This document shows, in pieces, positions 55,618 through 64,000 of a DNA stretch of 64,000 nt. The notes under the pieces were generated by a model, which did not search any database, had not been told where the DNA came from, and saw only the letters and a list, made by a program, of their open reading frames with translations. The position numbers were made by a program, and so were the translations under genes. Position 1 is the stretch's first letter. Each line of letters starts with the position of its first letter. Where the stretch lies: contig NC_079907.1 in the NCBI RefSeq assembly GCF_024868665.1, positions 19,710,191-19,774,190 on the forward strand. Direction: 5' to 3'. This DNA comes from Triplophysa rosa. Taxonomy: Eukaryota; Chordata; Actinopteri; Cypriniformes; Nemacheilidae.

Positions 55618-58600
55618 TTCTTGAAAAGTAATTTTAGAATCTTATACAACCATTGAATATTTATTGAAAATTATTAAGAAAGTCTCATCATCAAAATCCT
55701 CATGATCTCTAGCATCCAGAAGACAGATTTATGTTTATAATTGTCAATAATTAAAACATTCTTCTTTTCATTTGGCTCCAACGAATGAGAATCATTCATG
55801 CAAATGCACTTGTCATTTTCAAAATTCTAGGTGAATGCACGTGAACTGTCACACTGGTGACGGGAGAAAGGTGATTTATTCTATCCTCTACGGTTACTCA
55901 GTGTCACAAGGGGTTTGTGGTTCAGAATCTGTATGTATCTTTATTTGGATGGTGTGTTAATGTAGACATCTGTGTGTCGTTTCAGTCCGCACCTCTGCAT
56001 ATGGCTGCGGGTTACATGGCTGCCGTTTTATTTTTGTGGCAATAAGAATGAATGAAAAACTTTTAAGAAATGAACAAAAATATATAATGAGAAAGAAAAA
56101 AACACACTGATAATGAAAACAATAAACCCAATTGCAAGAATGCAACAAGGTTTTCAAATAATCAGCATTTTTCTTAACTGTTTTCTAAGTTTTGTTTTTG
56201 CAAATCATGGGTTATGAATTCGCTGCTTGAGTTTTCATTTGCGCTTTCCGAGTTTTTCGTTCACGCTTCTCAAGTTTACGTTTGCCTTTGACCTTGTGGG
56301 CGGAACTTTACTCTCATTTCTGACAATAGATCTTCCAAAAGTTACACGCTGGACCTTTACATTTTTATAAAATGCAACATCCAGTGAATTCAAGCTATAC
56401 GTTTGTGTTCCCTTAGTTAAGTGTTAAATATGTTAAATGCAATATAATATAGGCTTCGATGAGAGGTTTGCATAGATAGGAGAAATGTTCAGGGCCGGGA
56501 TCTATTTCGCTGAGAACCATACTGTATGTCACCTATGTGTATGGAATCGGAGGAGGAACAGGGTGTCATGTTCATAAGGTCATGTTATCTGTCAGAAGTG
56601 AACCCACTGACGACAGCCTGCAGCACAACATGGGAGGAGAAATAGATTTTCCGTCGTGTGACTTTAAGGAAGTCCATTCTTCAGTTTAATGCTATGAAGA
56701 TGGCCCACTCAACGGCCTCGCTCTGGCTGAATACATCATCTACAGAGGAGAACAAGTACTGTAATCGCTCGTCTGACTTACATCTAAACCCACCAATCAC
56801 ATTTTTTGTTTTTAAATGCTTTTTAGCGGCATATATTATTCAAATTCACATTTATTTCTAAAGCTGCTTATACAAAACACAGATAATAGGGCTGCACAAT
56901 ACTGGAAAAAATGAGACACTGTAGCTTTAAGGAACAGAACGGCATCTCTGCTCTAAAATGCAACAACATTTAAATTGTGACATTTAAGGAACATTTATAG
57001 AATTTTCTTGGTTTTGATATTTTGTAGTGTTGCATTACTCTTGTTTTGTATCCTGAATATCTCATCACATACCAGATGATCAAAACAAACACACTGTTTA
57101 CCGCATGCATCTGTGTGTGCTGTGTTGTTTTGACTGATATTGTCACAACATGTTACTGTAAGCTATTTATTGTTAGGTCAGTTACATCTCTGTAGACGCA
57201 TAGGGACTCACATATCTAACTCTGGTTTCACTCGCATTTCCTTTCATAAAGGATCATGACATTTACCATGAGGAGGTGACATGTAAATGAAGAATTTTCT
57301 CAATTCTGCTCTGATGCTTGTTATAAAGCCCCTTTCACCATCTCCTGGATTCACACTCATGATTCATTCTGACCCTCACCTTGCTCCATTTACCCTTCAT
57401 CCACATTTACGTTCAGGACGTGGCATGTTTGGTAAATATGCCCGTTGCACTGTTTAGACATACACATGTGCAGGTGTTTAAAACCCAAGTCACGTCACAT
57501 TCTCATACCTTGTTCTTGTATTAAAACCTAGACCCGGTGGAAGCACCATGTTCCATTTTTCTTTGATGGTTTTAGCATTTTTGATACTGTAAGTGCGATT
57601 TGTTTTGCTGTTTAAATTGCACTGAAGTACTTTCATAAGATGTTTAGCTCCATTGTGACAACATGCCCCAGCAGCATTGTATTGTGCAAAAAAAATCTAT
57701 ATGTGTTCAGTGAAACCTTTTTTACCTTTTACTGAGAATGTTCAACAGCTATTTTAGCAGTCGAGACTATAAGGCACGTGCCTATAAACTAACTCTCCTG
57801 TGACATGTTTGATAAAAGGACTCACAGAAGGTGATTCTTGTAAATTGCTCCAAATGAGTCTGTTCTTCTCAGAATTGATGTCCTCTTTCATCATCATTCA
57901 TCAAGTTTTGCATCTTGGCTGAATGATTTTCTGAATGTCTGCTGAGACGTCCTCAGGACTTTTGGCAAAGACCTCCGATGAGGATTTAATAACGTTTTAT
58001 ATTGTGCTTTAAATTGTGCTTAAACCATCCACACAAGGTAAACATCCTTGAGGATTCTGGGTAAATGCAAAGGCTTTTTCACATTTCTGTGTAGGAGACC
58101 ATGATGCCCCTCCAATTCCATCAGAGAGATCTTTCTTAAACCCTCTCTCATCCAGAAAACACAGTCCACTGCTTTCATCAAATCCTTGTTTTTTCCCTTT
58201 TAACCATTTTGTCTCTGTGGCTTAGATTGGGTGTACCTGTTTTATTAATGTTTTTATTATTTAAAACCTAACATGGTTTATTTTGTTAAATGTTAAACGC
58301 AGTGACACTGTATTCATTTATGTTTATCCCATTGACCGTTTAAACACTATAACTGCAAAACGCATTAAAATGCTTTCATGTTTTCAGATGTAATGAAATT
58401 AAAATGCGTATAAAATATTGATTCAAACTAATGTGTGGTTCTCTACTGAATCTCAGTAGATGAACGCTCACTTCACAGCATTTTGATTATACAAAATCTG
58501 ATTCTATTTACATGAAAACCCTACTGCAAAATGTAGGCTCATATTGTAGAGTTTGACCGTTATTGACTTTTTGTGACATCATCTGTGAATGTTAAAAAAA

Positions 58601-58725
58601 GAACATCAATATAAAAGTCACTAAAAAGAACGTTCCGTGCATCAGAAACCTCATTATGGAACCTTTGCAGGAACCTTAAGAGTGTGGATTTATCAAATTG
58701 ACACTTATGCTTTGGAGGAATGAAC

Positions 58726-61122
58726 TCATGGGCTAATTATTACGGAGCTATAAATCTTTCCAGTTTTGTCTACATGCTTCTCCTCAATATGACCCGGAAT
58801 CCCACAGCAGTTGCTCGGTCCTGTGGATGTGAAGCGCATCATGTCCAAAGATATCTCCAGCTCACCTTCTTGCTGCTCGGTGCCAGGCAGCGGCACGTTT
58901 CTCTGGATACAAGACAAACCAGAAGCGACCGAAACCCTATCGAAAGACGCGAGTACCAAAACGGGTACCATGGGTACCAAAACTAAGCGCTGAGGATCGG
59001 ATGCGTCCTGCGCGTCTTTCTGGGGAAGAGTGGTGTCGTGATGGGTTGCGTGATGATAAGACACCAGCTCGTTACTGAAATTCACTGCCTCCACCGCAGA
59101 AGACGCGCAAAGTCTGTTGCAGCCCAATTTTAGTGGTGAACGCTTTCCTGAAATCCGCGTTGAACGCATAGATCACCGGGTTGAGGGCAGAATTGGCCCA
59201 TCCGAACCACACAAAGATGCTGAAGGTTGTGCTGCTGACGCACCGAGAGTCTCCGAGCGCGTCCAGGTCACAGAAAGGAACGATGCAGTTCAGGACGAAG
59301 AACGGCAGCCACAAAACACAAACACTCCCATTATGACGGACAGGGTTTTTAACACCTTGGTCTCTTTCTTGAATGTGCTTTTAAGGGACTGTTTGTCAGG
59401 GCTCGGGTCTAGCACTACTGGTCTTTGTCTGTCTGGTCCTCTGTGTTTGTTTCTGTCGAGCACTTGACAGCTGCCATGTGCCCCAGGACCGCGTGTGTGG
59501 CCCCGCCCCCTTGTTACCCGATCGCCTACTCTTTGTTTGATTCACCTGGTTCCCTCGCTAACTCTCAGTCTCCCCAACTGGTTTCTCATTTCACCTTCTG
59601 ATTGCCCCCCTTTTTATTCCCTGTGTGTTTCAGCGTTCTTTGTCAGTCCATTACAGTTTGTCTTGTGGCGATCGCTGGCCATCTTATCCAGTCGGTCTAG
59701 TCTAGTCTAGTCTAGTCTTGTTGTTTCCAGTTTTTTGATCACCGTGTCTTGTCCAGGCTCCTGTGCTGCTTTCACCCTGTCCTGTTCTCGCTGCTCCCGC
59801 TTTGATAATCTTCACTACAGACTTCAAGTGACGGCTATCTGTCGAGGAGGGTCACCGAGGCGAGTCGAGCACCTCTTCACCCGGGGAACCTCCCGTTGAG
59901 TATCTCCTACGGATTCTTGCAGCCCGGCTGTGTGAATGTCGCCCTGGGATTGTGTCATGGCCTTCAGCTAACGGATTTTGGTCTGGGTTCGTGGCCGCAT
60001 TGTACGGATTATCATCGGGGATTTACGGTCGCTTACCTCTGGTCTCCACGAATGTGACTCTAAACCGACGGTATCACCGGGCAGCTAGCTTTCTCTGGTT
60101 GGACGGCCGTGGACTGTGCCAACTGGTTCAACCCCCGCTTGCTGCGGATGCTCTGTGGATTATTTTTTGGTTTTCCCCGCTTGCTGCGGACGTTCTGTGG
60201 ATTATTTTTTGGGTCTCTCTCCTCTTCCCCTAACAGTCGATTGGCAGAGCGCTCGAGCGCTCTAGCCTTTGCCCTTTTAGTTTATTCTTTTCTGTCAGTG
60301 ACTTTGTACTGTTTAAGTTCTTGAGTGTGGGGATTTCACATTAAAACTTCTCGATCCTGCGTTTGGCTCCAGTGTCTTGCATCACACTGTTGGCTCGAGC
60401 ATTCGCGGTGACTTTGAGTGTGTCCGGCTGCCCAGATCCTTCGGATCTGCATTTGCGCAATCCTGTAGATGCGCGTGTATGTTCCGATCATAATGATGAC
60501 AGGAACGTAAAAGCTTACGAGTGAAGATGCAATGGCGTATGTCCTGTTCAAAGTCGCAGTGCAGTCCTCCGATGGGATGCCGTGGTTTATCGGTGAGATA
60601 TGTGCACTCAGCCTTGTGCCAGTTGAGTCTGACAGGGACGAAGGAAATCAGGATGGAGAGGGTCCACGCCATCCCGATCATGACAAACGCCACCCGCTGG
60701 GTCATTTCACGCTCGTAACGGAAAGGGCTCAAGATGGCCCAGTATCTATCCAAACTTATGATGCAAAAATTCAGAATAGATGCCGTCGAAGACATGATAT
60801 CAAAGGCTATCCAAGTGTCACAAAAGCTCCCGAAGAGCCAACAACCGGCCACTTCGGAGACAGCCTTCCACGGCATGACCAGAACAGCCACGAAGAGATC
60901 CGACACTGCCAAAGATATGACGAAAAAATTAGTCACTTTGGATCACAGATGTCTGAATTTGATGACGGCGATGCACACAAGAGTGTTCCACAGCAGCATG
61001 GAGACAATGAGGGCGCAGAGCGCAGAGGACACCATCGCTGTCCTTTCCTGCTGTTTCCATTTCTCTAGGCCCGAGTCAAATATCTCATAGTCTTCTATTG
61101 GTCTCTCGTGTCCCCTGTTCAT
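58726..61122 (-). pseudogene. dopamine D1-like receptor, disrupted
   Basis: D1-class receptors are Gs-coupled seven-helix GPCRs. From ATG 61120-61122 the frame gives MNRGHERPIEDYE, TM1 with NTLVCIAVIKFRHL, then TGA at 60943-60945 where D1 receptors have Arg before SKVTNFF. TM2-TM4 follow ([38 protein letters not shown]). A frameshift near 60600 precedes the ECL2/TM5 stretch [19 protein letters not shown], which keeps catecholamine-binding serines. A solo LTR interrupts loop 3 at 59394-60386. [17 protein letters not shown] resumes, a base is lost near 59315 before [14 protein letters not shown], and another frameshift near 59125 precedes the tail with [15 protein letters not shown]. The single-exon structure is usual for D1 receptors. 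The subtype (D1A, D5 or the fish-specific D1C/D6 group) is not resolved. Confidence 0.88.
59394..60386 (+). mobile_element. solo LTR inserted in the D1-like receptor coding exon
   Basis: The unit starts TGTCAGGGCTCGGG and ends TTGCATCACA. It is flanked by the exact 5 bp duplication CTGTT (59389-59393 and 60387-60391). It contains a TTTTTATTCCC box at about 59610, a (TCTAG)n run at 59695-59716 and CACATTAAAACTTC near the 3' end as a likely polyadenylation signal. Removing it restores [15 protein letters not shown] in the receptor's third loop. Confidence 0.9.
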
Positions 61123-62040
61123 CTGCTTCTCTATTTGCGCTCCTTTCCAACTCGTTTCTTCCTCCTAAAAAGTGCAATCGTGTTTCTGTTGAATAGAGCA
61201 TCAATTGCAGGACTGGAGGTGATCGGCTCTCACTCTGCTGAATTATTGGTCTGATGTTGCATCTGTAATGCAGTCCCACAGAAAGACGAGAGATCAGATA
61301 CGACATTTAGAAGTCACATAGCAGCAACATGGGTTCTGTGAACTTCTGTGAGCACAGGTGTGTTAAAACTAATGTACGTCTGTCTGTCTGACTGTTTGCA
61401 ACTTATCAGAAACTCTCTTCAAAATAGGGGTAGAACTATAATTATCAGTATATACCAAAGGACAATATGAGTATAAACATTTTCTGTAAGACCTGTAATT
61501 ATGTCAATAAAATAAATAATAAATTTTTATTGCTGATCTGAGGTGACGTTTACGTTCTTGAAATGACTGACTGACATTTACTTCTACTGTATTACAGTTA
61601 GTTTGATTTATGATGAGGTGTTTCTGTTGAATAAAGTGTGCAACCGGCCAGTATAAGTGCAATTTATTGGATCAACAAATAATTACGCAACTGATAATTG
61701 ACAGCAAAGCGTTACTGGCGTCAGCATTTGCTAAAAGGTTCTAAAAAAGGTTGAAATAAAAAGGACTTTCCCTTTTTTGTTTATTTATGTGCTTTACGCA
61801 CCTGAGGTCATTTTGAGCGCAGCTTTTCTCTTTACAGCATTTAAATTGAGTGCCAATACAGAAAATGCTGAAAATAAATACGGCGAGAAAAATAATAACA
61901 ATAAACACACTGAAGGAGAAAATAAAAATGATATAGAAACCAGTGGTAATAAATGTACACACAAAATGATCTCTGTTCAATACTGTGCCTGTACAGTGTG
62001 CGCATGACATGTGTCCAGCAGACGGCGCGCAGAGTCTGAT
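61123..62040. other. spacer between receptor pseudogene and next gene
   Basis: AT-rich; no gene was recognised. It contains the 5' flank of the D1-like gene (minus) and, at its right, the start of a CpG-rich promoter region (plus). Confidence 0.5.
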
Positions 62041-62110
62041 GCAGCGCATTGCGTCACCGCGTGACGTAGCTCGATTGTCAAAATGGCGTCAGGTCACGGT
62101 GCGGAGATCA
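62041..62110 (+). promoter_or_regulatory. CpG-rich TATA-less promoter candidate
   Basis: CGTCACCGCGTGACG (62052-62066) is a 6+3+6 inverted repeat that runs into a CRE/E4F1-like GTGACGTAGC. CAAAATGGCG (62079-62088) is a YY1-type start-site motif. The cluster is CpG-rich against an AT-rich background and lies about 700 bp upstream of the next coding exon on the same strand. A 23-codon open frame starts at the ATG of the YY1 motif (62083-62154). Confidence 0.5.
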
Positions 62111-62802
62111 TCTGCCGGTCCCGGTCCGGGCAGCGCTCGTGTTTTAAATCATGAGGTTTATCTTGTGAATATGCTGAAGGACAGTTCGAGTAGATATTCT
62201 GCTGAAAGAAGAGCGGAGGGCATTTAAATTAGAGGATAGTCATGAAGACAATGATGTACCTCGACATATGACAGCGAACCGTGACAACATCAGACCTCTC
62301 TGGAAGGCTTTATAGTAGAGATATTTGATCAGGAATTGGGTTGAAGTCGATGGGTATGTAAAGTCACTTATAACATCGTTGTCCCAAATCCTAGTGAGCT
62401 GCCTGCCTAGACAGCATCACATGTCATTAAATTCAGAGGTTGAGAACGTTGTAATTCACAATCCTAACCATTACAAACTGGGATTATTACAGTAAAAGTA
62501 TTTTTCCCGTGTTTGCTGGATTATTTGTTAGCAGTTATATAACCACTGTTTCACCACAAATACGGTTACTGTAGCAGAACCATGTTTTTATTTGTTATTT
62601 ATTACATGTAACGTTAGGGATGTAACGACAGCTCACGGTTCGATACAAAACACGATACTGGTTTCACGATTACAATAATGTGTTGAACACGTTTAAAATT
62701 CAACGTTATTATTTTAATATTATTAATAAATTGCTTCCTAACTTGAATGCATTGTGCGTAAAAAGGGTATACAAATAAAAATGTCTTGTAATCGTACTGT
62801 AG

Positions 62803-63679
62803 GTTATCCATCCACTGGTGTCCAGAAGAGCCGCATCATCTCCGTAGATTCTCCTCTGAAGCTCATGGTGGAGTCATCTTCCTCTGGAAGCCGGGGTGCT
62901 GAGGATAGCAGACCACCTTCCCACATCGCTGATGTCACAGACAGACGAGAGGACATAATGCAGGACATGATCTCCCACACCGGGACGTCGACGAGAGACG
63001 AAAATCAATCACCCACCGGGCGGCACACTGATCTCCTGTGCTCTGCTGCAGGAAGTCAGTCATGTTCCGCACCGCATGGCACACAATTGCCAAACGGAAA
63101 TGCTGAGTGTGAAGTTTCAAAATCGTCTCACCTTGAAGGAAGTCATTTAAAAGGCGAACCGTCTTGCGATTCTTTACACGGTGCTTTGAACGTTGATGGT
63201 GTTCTCGGGGTTGAATCCTGTCCCTCCGTTCCTCTAACCAGCCAGTCGAATTCTCCTTCTGAAGTAACAGAACCACCTCAAGATGGCGGTGAGATCAGAT
63301 CTATCGGGTCAGGACATAAATCTAATCCCCAGAAGCAAGCTCACGACGATGAGGACGTCAGCAGTTCTCCTGACGCAGAGCCGTACAGAAAGTCATCCGG
63401 CAGTCCGTCAGCTGCTGTGACACGCTCTCTCAGGACATTTTCCTCTATCTCTTTGCATAACAATGAATCCACGTCCTTGAGTCCGGATGATGGCGAGATC
63501 TTTCTCACCTCAGACAGACCGGATGGTTTAAAGTTCATGGATGTCAGTCTGGTCTCCAGGAACACGTATGAAATCAGTCGGCGTCAGAGCGCCCCGGACA
63601 ACATCCCCACCACGTTGAGCGTCGCTGCGTCCGGTCTCACTCTTAGCGAGAAGCATGGCGTTTCTGAGATGTTTAGCAG
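62803..63679 (+). CDS. Ser-rich N-terminal coding exon, possibly TBC1D12/TBC1D14-like
   Basis: The acceptor GTACTGTAG (62794-62802) and donor GTATTG (63680) bound a long open exon. The first in-frame ATG within it is at 62865. The product is polar and low in structure (SPLKLMVESSSSGSRG, PYRKSSGSPSAAVTRSLRTF). The last part, DGLKFMDVSLVSRNTYEISR and SEKHGVSEMFSR, resembles the segment of TBC1D14 before its FFARNLLARKQ stretch. TBC1D12/14 are Rab-GAP-like proteins of recycling endosomes and autophagy. The TBC domain would lie beyond the window. Assignment is tentative; another Ser-rich protein is possible. Confidence 0.45.
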
Positions 63680-63955
63680 GTATTGTCATACACAATTATG
63701 TCTTGTATTCTGTCTTGTTTCTAAGATTTGTAGAAAAAGACTGCAGCATGTATCTAATATACCAACAAATGGTTTCCTGTTCCTCGTTCTTAAAGATTCA
63801 AAAATCATTTAGGTTTCTTGTTTTATCATTTCTGTACATATCATGTTAAGCTTGATCAAGAGGAACGCTGTGTCTCATCTGTGATGTCATCGGTGGGGTC
63901 AAAAAGGGACCTGATGTGGTGTTTAACACTTGTTGTGTGATCGTGTCTTCAGCAG

Positions 63956-64000
63956 AAGTTTGTTCTCCAGAAAGCAGAGAGAGACCCCCAGCGCACCGGG
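63956..64000 (+). CDS. next exon of the same gene, cut by window edge
   Basis: The exon continues SLFSRKQRETPSAPG after a tandem acceptor CAGCAG (63950-63955). Either AG keeps the frame, one adding a single residue. FSR-SLFSRKQ is the main support for a TBC1D12/14-type identity. Confidence 0.45.

Larger units (their letters stand above)
54527..58725. other. intergenic stretch with assembly gap and GT microsatellite
   Basis: No gene was recognised between abi3 and the receptor pseudogene. 56215-56345 has an inverted GCTTGAG/CTCAAG-type palindrome around TTTGCGCTTTCCGAG. AGGGCTGCACAATACTGG at 56889 is a hAT-like end fragment. Confidence 0.55.

Noticed and set aside
60532..61090. Plus-strand frames of 118-178 codons opposite the D1-like receptor
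   Set aside because: They are shadows of the conserved minus-strand receptor coding sequence, with no independent motif.

Overview
The window is nuclear DNA from a teleost fish, most likely a cypriniform. The evidence is split vertebrate genes with GT-AG introns, a dense mix of fish-type DNA transposons (hAT-like, Kolobok-like and TTAA-target miniature elements), an L2-type LINE, Ty3/Gypsy-like LTR elements, a tRNA-derived SINE and AT-rich spacers. All coding regions were read by eye from splice sites and conserved residues; no alignment was run.

Layout. (1) Positions 1-25770, minus strand: most of a somatic, two-domain angiotensin-converting enzyme gene (ace). Exons 1-19 and the first part of exon 20 are present, and the 3' end lies off the left edge. 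Exon lengths and splice sites are excellent, but two in-frame stops (TGA at 13007-13009 in exon 8, TAA at 11474-11476 in exon 12) interrupt the N domain. Introns are packed with transposons, including a 2.1 kb hAT-like element inside a tandem repeat, a 1.9 kb LTR element with both LTRs, and a Kolobok-like transposon carrying a THAP-type exon. (2) Positions 26-45 kb: gene-free, transposon-dominated. It holds a Gypsy-like element lacking reverse transcriptase, a 624 bp solo LTR with target duplication, several miniature elements, and a ~1.9 kb near-identical direct duplication joined by a single N at 40128 that looks like two haplotypes assembled in tandem. (3) Positions 46300-54462, plus strand: an abi3-like gene (ABI/NESH family, WAVE complex) with five exons in frame, ending in a proline-rich exon without an SH3 domain. 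An L2 LINE, itself split by a hAT-like element, sits in intron 4 between two blocks of the same minisatellite, and the start of exon 5 is duplicated 5' of it. (4) Positions 58726-61122, minus strand: a dopamine D1-like receptor gene that is clearly broken (one nonsense codon, at least three frameshifts and a 993 bp solo LTR in the third intracellular loop). (5) Positions 62803-64000, plus strand: the 5' coding part of a gene with a Ser-rich N-terminus, tentatively TBC1D12/TBC1D14-like, behind a CpG-rich YY1/CRE-type promoter.

The genes do not form a pathway; they are neighbours in a vertebrate chromosome segment. The main biological point is that two recognisable genes in one 64 kb window are interrupted, which fits loss of a redundant copy (for example after polyploidy) or base errors in the assembly. 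The second is the detailed nesting of transposons, often with intact target-site duplications.
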